A DNA stretch of 64,000 bases. Source: Micromonospora echinospora (GTDB taxonomy: Bacteria > Actinomycetota > Actinomycetes > Mycobacteriales > Micromonosporaceae). The DNA lies in assembly GCF_900091495.1 (NCBI RefSeq), contig NZ_LT607413.1, positions 682,001 to 746,000 on the forward strand. Reading direction: 5' to 3'. Of this stretch, positions 38,645 through 46,735 are shown piece after piece; within the stretch, counting starts at the first letter, position 1, and each line of letters begins with the position of its first letter. The translations under genes were made by a program, and so were the position numbers. The notes under the pieces are model-generated. The model saw only the letters and a list, made by a program, of their open reading frames with translations, had not been told where the DNA came from and searched no databases.

Positions 38645-39817
38645 TCAGGAACGGGCGGAGCGGATCGCGCCGGCCCGGCGGGCGCGCTCCACGGCGGCGG
38701 GGAGCGCGGCGATCAGGGCGTCCACGTCGGCCTCGGTGGAGGTGTGCCCGAGCGAGAAGCGCAGCGAGGAGCGGGCCCGGTCGTTGTCGGCGCCCATGGC
38801 CAGCAGCACGTGCGACGGCTGCGCCACTCCGGCCGAGCAGGCCGAGCCGGTCGAGCAGGCGATGCCCTGGGCGTCCAGGAGCAGCAGCAGCGCATCCCCC
38901 TCGCAGCCGGGGAACGAGAAGTGCGCGTTGCCCGGGAGCCGGTCGGCCGGGTCGCCGTTGTGGACCACCTCGGGCACCGCCCGCCGGACCCGCTCCACCA
39001 GGTCGTCGCGGAGCGCGGCGACCCGCGCGGCGTACGCCTGCTGGTTCTTGACCGCGCTCTCGACCGCGACGGCGAAGGCGGCGATCCCGGCGGTGTCGAG
39101 GGTGCCGGAGCGGACGTCGCGCTCCTGGCCGCCGCCGTGCAGCAGCGGGGTGGCCGCGACGTCCCGGGCGAGCAGCAGCGCGCCCACCCCGGTCGGGCCG
39201 CCGAGCTTGTGCCCGGTGACGGTCAGCGCGGCGACGCCGCTGGCGGCGAAGTCGACGGGCACCTGCCCGACCGCCTGCACCGCGTCGGTGTGGAACGGCA
39301 CGCCGTGCTCGGCGGCGACGGCGGCCAGCTCGGCGACAGGCTGGACGGTGCCGACCTCGTTGTTGGCCCACATCGCCGTCACCAGGGCCACCCGGTCGCC
39401 GTGCGCGGCCAGTTCGGCGCGGAGACCGTCCGGGCTGAGCCGGCCGGCCTCGTCCACCGTCAGCCAGCCCACCCCGGCGCCCTCGTGCGCACGGAGCCAG
39501 TCCACCGCGTCGAGCACGGCGTGGTGCTCGACCGCGCTGGAGACGACCCGGTCCCGCCCGGCCTCCCGTCGGGACCAGAAGATTCCCTTGACCGCGAGGT
39601 TGTCGCTCTCGGTGCCCCCGCCCGTGAAGATCACTTCGGACGGACGGGCGCCCAGGGCGGCGGCCACCCGCTCCCGGGACTCCTCCACCCGGCGACGGGC
39701 GCGCCGCCCCGCCGCGTGCAGTGACGACGCGTTGCCGACCTCGCGAGCGGTCGCGACGTACGCCTCCAGTGCCTCGCCGAGCATCGGGGTCGTCGCCGCG
39801 TGATCCAGGTATGTCAT
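38645..39817 (-). CDS. cysteine desulfurase (IscS/NifS family)
   Basis: 390 aa PLP enzyme that takes sulfur from cysteine as a persulfide. The PLP lysine is Lys204 in [11 protein letters not shown]; the active-site loop has Cys327 in SACSAG; the opening [10 protein letters not shown] and [13 protein letters not shown] are typical. ATG at 39817. It lies 125 bases upstream of mnmA on the same strand, so it probably feeds sulfur into tRNA thiolation. A 20-bp direct repeat with period 31 lies in the gap (38563, 38594). Confidence 0.95.
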   Translation of the reverse strand: MTYLDHAATTPMLGEALEAYVATAREVGNASSLHAAGRRARRRVEESRERVAAALGARPSEVIFTGGGTESDNLAVKGIFWSRREAGRDRVVSSAVEHHAVLDAVDWLRAHEGAGVGWLTVDEAGRLSPDGLRAELAAHGDRVALVTAMWANNEVGTVQPVAELAAVAAEHGVPFHTDAVQAVGQVPVDFAASGVAALTVTGHKLGGPTGVGALLLARDVAATPLLHGGGQERDVRSGTLDTAGIAAFAVAVESAVKNQQAYAARVAALRDDLVERVRRAVPEVVHNGDPADRLPGNAHFSFPGCEGDALLLLLDAQGIACSTGSACSAGVAQPSHVLLAMGADNDRARSSLRFSLGHTSTEADVDALIAALPAAVERARRAGAIRSARS

Positions 39818-40037
39818 CGCGGTTCAGCCTATCCGCCGTCCCGCCCCCGCCCTGGCGCGGAGGGCGGGCGGGAAAGTGGGGCCGGGATCGTCGGCGTACT
39901 CGGCGACGGCCGAAGTGCACTGCTACCGTTGCCTGCGAGCGTCGATCCCGGTCGTCACCGCTGGGCGACGTCTCCGCCGAACTTCACGACGACACACCGC
40001 CCAGGTCGGGCATCGGCCCATCGCGGGGCGCCCCGAC

Positions 40038-40084
40038 GAGCTGATCGGCGGGCCGGCTCAGCTCCCCGGCCCGCCGATCAGCTC
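40038..40084. terminator. perfect 19-bp stem-loop terminating the etf operon
   Basis: The arms at 40038-40056 and 40066-40084 are exact reverse complements (beginning GAGCTGATCGGCGGGCC) with a 9-base loop, 13 bases past the etfA stop. The segment from 39818 to 40037 holds no gene and should carry the desulfurase promoter. Confidence 0.85.
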
Positions 40085-40097
40085 CCAGCGGATCAGC

Positions 40098-41057
40098 TCA
40101 CTTGCGCTTGCGGATCTCCTCGGCAGCCTGCGGGACGATCTTGAACAGGTCGCCCACCACACCGAAGTCGGCCAGCTCGAAGATCGGCGCCTCGCCGTCC
40201 TTGTTGACCGCGACGATGGTCTTCGAGGTCTGCATGCCGGCCCGGTGCTGGATCGCGCCGGAGATGCCGAGTGCCACGTAGAGCTGCGGGGAGACGGTCT
40301 TGCCGGTCTGTCCGACCTGGAACTGGTGCGGGTAGTAGCCCGAGTCGACCGCCGCGCGGGACGCGCCCACCGCGCCGCCGAGCAGGTCGGCCAGCTCCTC
40401 GACCAGCTTGAAGTTGTCGGCGTTGCCGACGCCGCGACCGCCGGAGACGACGACCGACGCCTCGGTCAGCTCGGGGCGGGAGCCCTTCTGCTCGGCGACC
40501 CGGTCGACCACCTTCGCCAGCTTGTCGGTCTCGCCCACCGTGACGGTGAGCTGCTCGACCGCCGGGGTGGCGGCGGCCGGAACCGGGTTGACCGAGTTCG
40601 GCCGGACGGTGACCAGCGGCAGGCCCCTGGTGACCTTGGACTTGACGATGGTGGAGCCGGCGAAGGCGACCTGGGTGGCGGTGCCGTCGGCGGCGAGGCC
40701 GACCACGTCGGTCAGGATGCCGTTGTCCAGCTTGACCGCGAGCCGGGCGGCGATCTCCTTGCCCTCCTGGGCCGAGGCGAGCAGCACGGCCGCGGGCTGG
40801 ACCCGACCGACCAGCTCGGCCAGGACGGTGGCCTTCGGGGCCACCAGGTAGCCGTCGATCTCCTCGCTCTCGGCGGCGTAGATCTTCTCCGCGCCGTACT
40901 CGCCCAGCTTGCCGCCGAGCGCCTCGGCCGCGCCGGGGCCACCGAGCACCACCGCGGCGGGGGTGCCCAGCTCGCGGGCGAGGGTGAGCATCTCGAGGGT
41001 GACCTTCTTGACGCCGAATTCCCGGGTGGCTTCGACGACGACGAGAACCTCAGACAT
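40098..41057 (-). CDS. etfA: electron transfer flavoprotein alpha subunit
   Basis: 319 aa. ETF takes electrons from acyl-CoA and similar dehydrogenases and passes them to the quinone pool. The FAD-binding C-terminal domain is clear: [34 protein letters not shown] and [15 protein letters not shown]. Start ATG at 41057. It follows etfB by 12 bases and is the last gene of the pair. Confidence 0.97.
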   Translation of the reverse strand: MSEVLVVVEATREFGVKKVTLEMLTLARELGTPAAVVLGGPGAAEALGGKLGEYGAEKIYAAESEEIDGYLVAPKATVLAELVGRVQPAAVLLASAQEGKEIAARLAVKLDNGILTDVVGLAADGTATQVAFAGSTIVKSKVTRGLPLVTVRPNSVNPVPAAATPAVEQLTVTVGETDKLAKVVDRVAEQKGSRPELTEASVVVSGGRGVGNADNFKLVEELADLLGGAVGASRAAVDSGYYPHQFQVGQTGKTVSPQLYVALGISGAIQHRAGMQTSKTIVAVNKDGEAPIFELADFGVVGDLFKIVPQAAEEIRKRK

Positions 41058-41069
41058 GTCCCTGACCCC

Positions 41070-41849
41070 TCACACGAACTTCTCGGTGGCGAGGAACTCG
41101 ACCAGCTTGACGCCGCCGTCGCCCTCGTCGGTGACCTTCTCGCCGCCGGAGCGCGGCGGGCGCTTGCTGTGCTCCAGCACGGTGCTGGTCGCGCCGTCGA
41201 AGCCGACCTCGCTCGGCACGACGCCCAGGTCGGCCAAGGAGAGGGTCTGCACGGGCTTCTTCTTGGCCGCCATGATGCCCTTGAAGGACGGGTAGCGCGG
41301 CTCGTTGATGGTGTCCCACACGGAGACCACGGCCGGGGTCGAGGCGGTGACCACCTCGTACCCCTCCTCGGTCTGCCGTTCGATGGTCAGGGTGCCGCCG
41401 TCGACGGTCAGCTTCCGCGCCCCGGTGAGCGCGGCGACGCCGAGCCGCTCGGCGAGCATGTGCGGCAGGACCTGGACCCGGCCGTCGGTCGACTCCGCAC
41501 CACAGATCACCAGATCCGCGTTCAGCGTGGCCAGAGCGGCGGCGAGGACCTTCGAGGTGGCCACCGCGCAGGAGCCGTGCAGCGCGTCGTCCACCACGTG
41601 GACGGCCTTGTCCGGCCCCATGGAGAGCGCCTTGCGGATCGACTCGGCCGCCCGGTCCGGACCCATGGTCAGGATGGTGACCTCGCCGCCGTGCGCCTCC
41701 TTGATCTTCAGCGCCTCCTCGATGGCGTACTCGTCCATCTCGTTGATCACGTTGTTCGCCGAACCGCGGTCGACGGTGTTGTCGTCACTGCGCAGGTTGC
41801 GGTCCGCGCCCGAATCGGGCACCTGCTTGACGAGTACGACGATGTTCAT
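41070..41849 (-). CDS. etfB: electron transfer flavoprotein beta subunit
   Basis: 259 aa partner of EtfA, binding AMP at the interface. NIVVLVKQVPDSGADRN opens it, with INEMDEYAIEEALKI, TILTMGPDRAAESIRKAL and ICGAESTDGRVQVLPHMLA typical. ATG at 41849; AGGAGG lies about 16 bases upstream, a long spacing. An exact dyad GTTGACC-CC-GGTCAAC is found 72 bases upstream and may be an operator. Confidence 0.97.
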   Translation of the reverse strand: MNIVVLVKQVPDSGADRNLRSDDNTVDRGSANNVINEMDEYAIEEALKIKEAHGGEVTILTMGPDRAAESIRKALSMGPDKAVHVVDDALHGSCAVATSKVLAAALATLNADLVICGAESTDGRVQVLPHMLAERLGVAALTGARKLTVDGGTLTIERQTEEGYEVVTASTPAVVSVWDTINEPRYPSFKGIMAAKKKPVQTLSLADLGVVPSEVGFDGATSTVLEHSKRPPRSGGEKVTDEGDGGVKLVEFLATEKFV

Positions 41850-41920
41850 CGCGCTTCGACGACCCTCCTGTGGTGGTGATGGCTTTGCTCGCCCGGTCCC
41901 GGGCGCAGCCTCGCGTGTGC

Positions 41921-41936
41921 GTTGACCCCGGTCAAC
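41921..41936. promoter_or_regulatory. perfect dyad upstream of etfB
   Basis: GTTGACC (41921-41927), CC, GGTCAAC (41930-41936): 7-bp arms with a 2-base spacer. Size and symmetry resemble a TetR- or MarR-type operator. It also contains TTGACC on each strand. Confidence 0.45.
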
Positions 41937-42070
41937 CGCGGGCTGTTGTGCAGTTACCCACTCCGGCAATGTTACCTGTCAGTAGCATCGCGCTCCGACG
42001 GGCTCAGCGTGACACAGCTCACCGGATCCCGACCAACCCGCTACAGTCATGAATCGGGAGGTATTACGAC

Positions 42071-42274
42071 ATGTCAGGTCAGGGTGGTGGGGTGTCGTCG
42101 CAGGTCACGTCGGCTGTTCCGGACGCGGCACCGGCTGTTCCGGCGACCCGACCGTGCCGTCGGCTTCCTCCGACGCCGTACCGGTGCGCCTGCGGGCGGC
42201 TGCGGGAACGCTGCGTGCGGCTCGCCGTCCGGACGCTCTGGGCGCCCGTCCGGCTCGCCCCGGCCGGGACCTGA
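42071..42274 (+). pseudogene. short ORF with good start signals, possible gene remnant
   Basis: The start looks genuine: TACAGT at 42041-42046 as a -10 box, GGGAGG just before the ATG, and an opening MSGQGGGVSSQVTSAVPDAA. It then becomes Arg/Cys-rich and stops after 67 codons. An overlapping frame (to about 42357) continues in a coding-like manner with SASSDAVPVRLRAAAG and ARRPDALGARPARPG. This fits either a frameshifted remnant of a gene divergent from etfB, or a true short protein. No family recognised. Confidence 0.3.
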
Positions 42275-42316
42275 GCCCCCGGTCGACCGATCCGCGCCAC
42301 CGTCCCGGCCCGAGTG

Positions 42317-42736
42317 CTACCCGGACGTTCGGTCCGTCGCGTCCAGCACCTCCCTGATCCGACCGATCGCCACCTGCTCGACCGGGTCGACCCCCCGGTG
42401 CGCCCGGGCCACCCGGTCCGCGGCGGTCAGCACCACCGAGCGGTACGCGGCCACCTCGCCCGGGGCCTTCTCCCGCAGGATCGCCATCGCCCGCCCCAGG
42501 GCCGCCAACGCGGCCTGCTCCACCTGCGCCGAGGACCCCTCGGGCAGCCTCGGCAACGGGCCGGACGTCAGCGCGTCCCGCACCACCCCGCTGGTGCCGG
42601 CGATCACCCCGGACGCGGCGAAGCTCTCCCGGACCAGGGCGAACAACCCCGGATCGGCGTTCGACACCAGGAAGACGGCACCGAACGCGCCGGTCTTGAG
42701 GGTCAGTTTCTCCTCGGCCGTCAGCGACTGGTCCAT
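42317..42736 (-). CDS. small hypothetical protein, all-helical
   Basis: 139 aa from ATG 42736; a GTG at 42742 would overlap the acetyltransferase stop (GTGA), so the two are coupled either way. Helical prediction throughout: DQSLTAEEKLTLKTGAFGAVF, AEEKAPGE-like AILREKAPGEVAAY, and VVLTAADRVARAHRGVDPVE followed by QVAIGRIREVLD. The last part faintly recalls TerB-like proteins, but I do not assign a family. Confidence 0.65.
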   Translation of the reverse strand: MDQSLTAEEKLTLKTGAFGAVFLVSNADPGLFALVRESFAASGVIAGTSGVVRDALTSGPLPRLPEGSSAQVEQAALAALGRAMAILREKAPGEVAAYRSVVLTAADRVARAHRGVDPVEQVAIGRIREVLDATDRTSG

Positions 42737-42738
42737 GA

Positions 42739-43536
42739 TCACGGAGTGTAGACGTACGGGGTCGTCGTGGTGACCGGGACGAAACCGAGCCGCTCGAGGA
42801 TCGGCCGGCTCTCGGCCGAGGCGTCCACCTGGAGCAGCGTGCGGTCGCGCTGCGCCGCCAGCCGGGCCCGGTGGACGACCAGCGCCCGGTAGATGCCGCG
42901 CCGCCGCCACGCCGGCAGCGTCGAGCCGCCCCAGAGGGTGGCGAACCCGGTGCCCGCCACGTAGCGGACCCAGCCGGCGCTGACGACCACCCCGTCCGCC
43001 TCGGCCACCGCCACCGTGATCGACTGGGGGTCGGTGGCGATCTCGCGGGCCAACCCGTCGACCAGGTGTCCCCGGTCGTCGCCCCAGACCTCCGCCTCCA
43101 TCGCCGCGATCCGCTCCAGGTCGGCCCGGTCGGTGACCTCGCGCAGGCGTACGCCCTCGGGCAGGACCGGGACGGCGGCCGCGAGCGGCGCGACCGGGCC
43201 GACCACGACGGTCTCCGGCTCCTCCGGGACGAACCCGGCCGCGCGGAGCCGCTCGGTCAGGTCCGCCGGCTCGTCGTGGCCGTACAGCTTCCACTCGACC
43301 GCCTCGCCCCGCTGCCGGAACAGCTCCCGCTGCCGGACGATCAGCGCGTCCAGGTCCGCGCCGGTCAGCCCGCCCAGGTCCCGGTACGTCAGGAAACCCC
43401 GGTGGTCCAGGCCGACGATCCGGACCAGCGGACCGTCCTGCTCCACGGTCACCCCGTCCGGCACCGGGTCCGGGACGTCCGGTCGCAACTGCCGGTCGTA
43501 CGCCGTCCGCAGGATCGTCGCGTCAAGATCGCTCAT
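42739..43536 (-). CDS. GNAT-family N-acetyltransferase
   Basis: 265 aa. An N-terminal ~100-residue extension precedes a GNAT domain (about 125-262): VRLREVTDRADLERI, VAGTGFATLWGGSTLPAW and RRRGIYRALVVHRARLAAQR, the acetyl-CoA pyrophosphate loop. ATG at 43536 is only 6 bases after TAGCCT, indicating a leaderless transcript. Substrate unknown. Divergent from the DUF202 pair, 40 bases apart. Confidence 0.85.
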   Translation of the reverse strand: MSDLDATILRTAYDRQLRPDVPDPVPDGVTVEQDGPLVRIVGLDHRGFLTYRDLGGLTGADLDALIVRQRELFRQRGEAVEWKLYGHDEPADLTERLRAAGFVPEEPETVVVGPVAPLAAAVPVLPEGVRLREVTDRADLERIAAMEAEVWGDDRGHLVDGLAREIATDPQSITVAVAEADGVVVSAGWVRYVAGTGFATLWGGSTLPAWRRRGIYRALVVHRARLAAQRDRTLLQVDASAESRPILERLGFVPVTTTTPYVYTP

Positions 43537-43542
43537 CGGTCC

Positions 43543-43548
43543 AGGCTA
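43543..43548 (-). promoter_or_regulatory. -10 element TAGCCT, likely leaderless start
   Basis: TAGCCT on the minus strand ends 6 bases before the ATG at 43536. It lies in the same 40-base divergent gap as GATAAT at 43565-43570 on the plus strand. Confidence 0.45.
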
Positions 43549-43564
43549 CGTCCGGAGTCGACCC

Positions 43565-43570
43565 GATAAT
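43565..43570 (+). promoter_or_regulatory. -10 element GATAAT, likely leaderless start
   Basis: GATAAT ends 6 bases before the GTG at 43577; no ribosome site is present before that start. Confidence 0.4.
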
Positions 43571-43576
43571 GGCGAT

Positions 43577-43969
43577 GTGTGGCAGGCGATCATGCGGTGG
43601 TTCGACCCGCAGGAGATGCGGGAAGTCGGCACCCGTCCGGACTACCGCTTCTCGCTGGCCAACGAACGCACCTTCCTGGCCTGGCTGCGGACCGGACTGG
43701 CCCTGATCGCCGGTGGGCTCGCCGCCGCCCAGTTCCTGCCCCCGCTGCCCCTGACCCACCTGCGCGAGGTGATCGCGGTGGCGCTGCTGCTGCTCGGCGG
43801 CACGGTGGCCGTCCGGGCGGTGGACCACTGGGCGCGTACCGAACGGGCCATCCGGCTCGGCGAGGACCTGCCCGCCTCCCGGTTCCCGGCCGTCCTCGCG
43901 CTGGCCGTCGGGCTCGGCGCGATCCTGCTGGTGGTGGCGGTGCTGGCCCGGGCGGTCGGTCGCGGATGA
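43577..43969 (+). CDS. DUF202 (YidH-like) membrane protein, first of a pair
   Basis: 130 aa with three hydrophobic segments. The DUF202 signature is present: FSLANERTFLAWLRTGLALIA, then VAVRAVDHWARTERAIRLGEDLP and a final VLALAVGLGAILLVVAVLA helix. Function of the family is unclear. GTG at 43577 is chosen from the -10 box; ATG at 43592 is possible. Its stop overlaps the next gene (ATGA), so the two may form a complex. Confidence 0.85.
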   Translation: MWQAIMRWFDPQEMREVGTRPDYRFSLANERTFLAWLRTGLALIAGGLAAAQFLPPLPLTHLREVIAVALLLLGGTVAVRAVDHWARTERAIRLGEDLPASRFPAVLALAVGLGAILLVVAVLARAVGRG

Positions 43970-44265
43970 CCGTCGACCCCGGGCTGCAACCCGAGCGGAC
44001 CCGGCTCGCCTGGCGGCGGACCGCGCTGGCGCTCACCGTGGTCACCGTGCTGGCCGTCCGGCTGGCCGCCGACGGCGGGGTGGCCGGCACACTGGTCGCC
44101 GGGCTCGCTGTGCTCACCTGGGGTGCGGCGTTGACGTTGTGCTGGCGGCGGGGCACCGGGGCCGGGCGGGCGCCCACCGGCGGGCTCCCCGTCCCCCTGG
44201 CCGCCCTGGTCGCCGCAGGGTACGCCCTGCTCGGCACCGTCCTCGTGCTGCGGACGCTGTGGTGA
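43966..44265 (+). CDS. DUF202-like membrane protein, second of a pair
   Basis: 99 aa, three hydrophobic segments. It keeps the DUF202 opening (LQPERTRLAWRRTALALTVVTV) but is shorter. ATG overlaps the upstream stop by the ATGA arrangement. Probably arose as a diverged partner of the first. Confidence 0.8.
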   Translation: MTVDPGLQPERTRLAWRRTALALTVVTVLAVRLAADGGVAGTLVAGLAVLTWGAALTLCWRRGTGAGRAPTGGLPVPLAALVAAGYALLGTVLVLRTLW

Positions 44266-44293
44266 CCTGCCGGGAGTGCGTCATGATTGGTGG

Positions 44294-44740
44294 ATGGTCC
44301 GGGTCTTCCTCCTCCTCGTCGCGGCCCAGGTGGTCCTCGCCGCGCTGGCGCTGATCGACTGTCTGTCCGCCGAGAAGCACCAGGTACGCGCGATGCCCCG
44401 CGCCGTCTGGGTGCCGGTGCTCCTGCTGGTGCCCCTGATCGGCCCGATCGCCTGGTTCCTCGCCGGCCGGCCCGCGCCCGCCCGTGGCGGACCGCGCCCC
44501 GCGCCCCGGCGGCCGGCCGCCCCGGACGACGACCCCGACTTCCTGAAGTCGATCGCGGACTCCAACCGACGACAGGACGAGGAGATGTTCCGCCGCTGGG
44601 AGGACGACCTGCGGCGGCGCGAGCAGGACCTGCGCCGGGAGCGCGACCCCGGGCCGGCTGCCGGCGGCCAGCGGAACCCCCACGACCCCGACCGGGCGGA
44701 CACCCCGGACCGGCACACCGATCCGGACCAGACCGCCTGA
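44294..44740 (+). CDS. PLDc_N-domain membrane protein
   Basis: 148 aa. The N-terminal two-helix region (FLLLVAAQVVLAALALIDCL, then MPRAVWVPVLLLVPLIGPIA) matches the PLDc_N/phospholipase_D-nuclease N-terminal domain, common as a stand-alone module in actinomycetes. The C-terminal half is charged and coiled-coil-like (RRQDEEMFRRWEDDLRRREQ) and ends in a low-complexity Asp/Pro tail. ATG at 44294 is preferred over a GTG 18 bases upstream. It follows the DUF202 pair. Confidence 0.78.
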   Translation: MVRVFLLLVAAQVVLAALALIDCLSAEKHQVRAMPRAVWVPVLLLVPLIGPIAWFLAGRPAPARGGPRPAPRRPAAPDDDPDFLKSIADSNRRQDEEMFRRWEDDLRRREQDLRRERDPGPAAGGQRNPHDPDRADTPDRHTDPDQTA

Positions 44741-44796
44741 CCGCCCCGGTCGGTGCGGGCGGTGGCACCCGGTGCGAGTGGCCCGCGCCATCCATC

Positions 44797-44822
44797 CACC
44801 GCCCGGTCGGGTGCGGGCGGTG
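44797..44822. terminator. weak stem-loop between convergent genes
   Basis: CACCGCCC (44797-44804) pairs with GGGCGGTG (44815-44822) over a 10-base loop, in the gap before the exporter permease stop. Confidence 0.4.
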
Positions 44823-44825
44823 GGT

Positions 44826-45635
44826 TCAGACCCGGCGGCGCAACGCGCGGACGGCGAGCGGGGCGAAGACCGCCGCGATGGCGACGCCCCAGACCACCGA
44901 CTGCACCACCGGCGCGAGCACCGGGCCGGACACCAGCAGTCCGCGCAACGCGTCGGCGAGCACGGTGACCGGGTTGACCTCCACCCAGGCCTGCAACCAG
45001 CCGGGCATGGTCTCGGTCGGCACGAACGCGTTGCTGGTGAAGGTCAACGGAAAGATCACCATGAAGCCGAAGACCTGCACCTTGTCCGGTTCGCTGACCA
45101 GCACCCCGACCAGCACCGACACCCATGCGGCGGCCAGCGAGAAGGCCAGCAGCAGAGCGAGCGCCCCGAGCAGGCCGAGCAGACCGTTCTGGAGCCGGAA
45201 GCCGAGGATCGCGCCGACACCGATCAGCAGCGACACCGACCAGGCCTGCTTGACCGTGTCGGCGAGGATCCGCCCGGCCAGCGGCGCCCAGCGGGCAATC
45301 GGCAGCGACCGGAGCCGGTCGAAGACGCCCTTGGTGAGGTCGTGGTTGAGCCCGAAACCGGTGGTCATAGTGGCGAAGAAGGCGTTCTGCACGATGATGC
45401 CGGGCAGCGCGAAGGTGAGGTACTCACCCGGGGAACCGGAGATCGCCCCGCCGAAGACGTAGGTGAAGAGCAGCACGAACATCACCGGTTGGACGCTCAG
45501 GTCGGCCAACTCCAGCGGGTTGTGCTTGATCTGCACCAGACTCCGCCAGGCCAGGGTGAACGTGTGCGACAGCCCGGCGAGCGGGCCCAGCCGGCGGGCC
45601 GGGGCGAGCGGGGCGGGGGCGGTGACGGCGGTCAT
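44826..45635 (-). CDS. ABC-2 type exporter permease, DrrB-like
   Basis: 269 aa with six hydrophobic segments, ABC-2 family (DrrB/NodJ type): LQIKHNPLELADLSVQPVMF-like opening, FALPGIIVQNAFFATMTTG, GVFDRLRSLPIARWAPLAGR and FVPTETMPGWLQAWVEVNPV. Such permeases export drugs or lipids together with the upstream ATPase. ATG at 45635 overlaps the ATPase stop (ATGA). Confidence 0.92.
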   Translation of the reverse strand: MTAVTAPAPLAPARRLGPLAGLSHTFTLAWRSLVQIKHNPLELADLSVQPVMFVLLFTYVFGGAISGSPGEYLTFALPGIIVQNAFFATMTTGFGLNHDLTKGVFDRLRSLPIARWAPLAGRILADTVKQAWSVSLLIGVGAILGFRLQNGLLGLLGALALLLAFSLAAAWVSVLVGVLVSEPDKVQVFGFMVIFPLTFTSNAFVPTETMPGWLQAWVEVNPVTVLADALRGLLVSGPVLAPVVQSVVWGVAIAAVFAPLAVRALRRRV

Positions 45636-46612
45636 GCCAGCGTGCCTTCCAGTTCGGCTTCGGCGCTCTCGGTCTGCTCCGGCTCGGGCCGGTGGCCGGT
45701 CAGCGAGAGGAAGACCTCGTCGAGGGTGGAGCCGCGCAGCGCCAACTCGGTGACGGCGATCCCGGCCTCGTCGAGGCGACGTACCACCGCCGGCAGCACC
45801 GACGAGTCGTTCACCGGCACGGTCACCGTGCCCTGGGCCACCTCGGGGACGAGCCCGGTGACCTGACCGGCCAGGGCCAGTACGGCCGGCAGGTCGGCGG
45901 CCCGCGTCGGGCGGACGGCCAACGTCTGCCCGCCGGTCTTCGACTTCAGTTCCTCCGGGGTGCCCTGGGCGATCACCCGGCCGTGGTCGACCACGGCGAT
46001 CTCGCTGGCCAACTGGTCGGCCTCTTCGAGGTACTGGGTGGTGAGCAGCACGGTCACCCCGTCGGCGACCAGGCCGCGGACGATGTCCCACAACTCGTTG
46101 CGGCTGCGCGGGTCGAGCCCGGTGGTCGGTTCGTCGAGGAAGAGCACCTGCGGCCGACCGACCAGGCTGGCCGCCAGGTCGAGGCGGCGACGCATGCCCC
46201 CGGAGTAGGTCTTGGCCGGTCGGTCGGCGGCGTCGGTCAGGTGGAAGTCGCCGAGCAGTTCCCGGGCGCGGGCCCGTGCGTCGGCGCGCCGCTGCCCGAG
46301 CAGCCGGCCGATGAGCACCAGGTTCTCCACCCCGGTCAGGGTCTCGTCGACCGAGGCGTACTGGCCGGTGAGGCCGATGAGCTGCCGGACCCGGTGGGCG
46401 TCGCGGGCGACGTCGTACCCGCCGACGGTGGCGTGTCCCTCGTCGGCCCGGAGCAGGGTGGCGAGCACCCGGACCGTGGTGGTCTTGCCGGCCCCGTTCG
46501 GGCCGAGCAGGCCGAACACCGTCCCGCTCGGCACTTCGAGATCGACTCCGGCCAGGGCGGTGGTGGTGCCGAAGCGTCGGACCAGCCCCTCCGCCCGGAT
46601 CGCATGGTTCAT
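45632..46612 (-). CDS. ABC exporter ATP-binding protein, DrrA-like
   Basis: 326 aa. Walker A LLGPNGAGKTTT, signature YSGGMRRRLDLA, Walker B VLFLDEPTTGLDP and a C-terminal extension (about 230-326) typical of the DrrA/daunorubicin-resistance family. ATG at 46612 with GGGGGAG about 8 bases upstream. Forms an operon with the permease. Substrate unknown; no antibiotic biosynthesis genes lie nearby. Confidence 0.93.
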   Translation of the reverse strand: MNHAIRAEGLVRRFGTTTALAGVDLEVPSGTVFGLLGPNGAGKTTTVRVLATLLRADEGHATVGGYDVARDAHRVRQLIGLTGQYASVDETLTGVENLVLIGRLLGQRRADARARARELLGDFHLTDAADRPAKTYSGGMRRRLDLAASLVGRPQVLFLDEPTTGLDPRSRNELWDIVRGLVADGVTVLLTTQYLEEADQLASEIAVVDHGRVIAQGTPEELKSKTGGQTLAVRPTRAADLPAVLALAGQVTGLVPEVAQGTVTVPVNDSSVLPAVVRRLDEAGIAVTELALRGSTLDEVFLSLTGHRPEPEQTESAEAELEGTLA

Positions 46613-46735
46613 GACGGAAACTCCCCCGTGTCGCACGTCGTGATCCGGCCACTCTGGACGGCGGGTGTGACAGTTTCCGGTCGTCCCGGGCCGCCCCTAC
46701 GGCGACAGCGGGGGAATATCCTGGTTGTTCCCGTT

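Noticed and set aside
38520..39920. Upstream extension of the mnmA frame
   Set aside because: The open frame runs through the cysteine desulfurase gene in a shifted frame. The conserved MnmA protein starts at 38519, so no fusion protein is implied.
44826..46612. Antibiotic biosynthesis cluster around the DrrAB-like exporter
   Set aside because: No biosynthetic genes such as polyketide or peptide synthetases lie near; such exporters are common alone.
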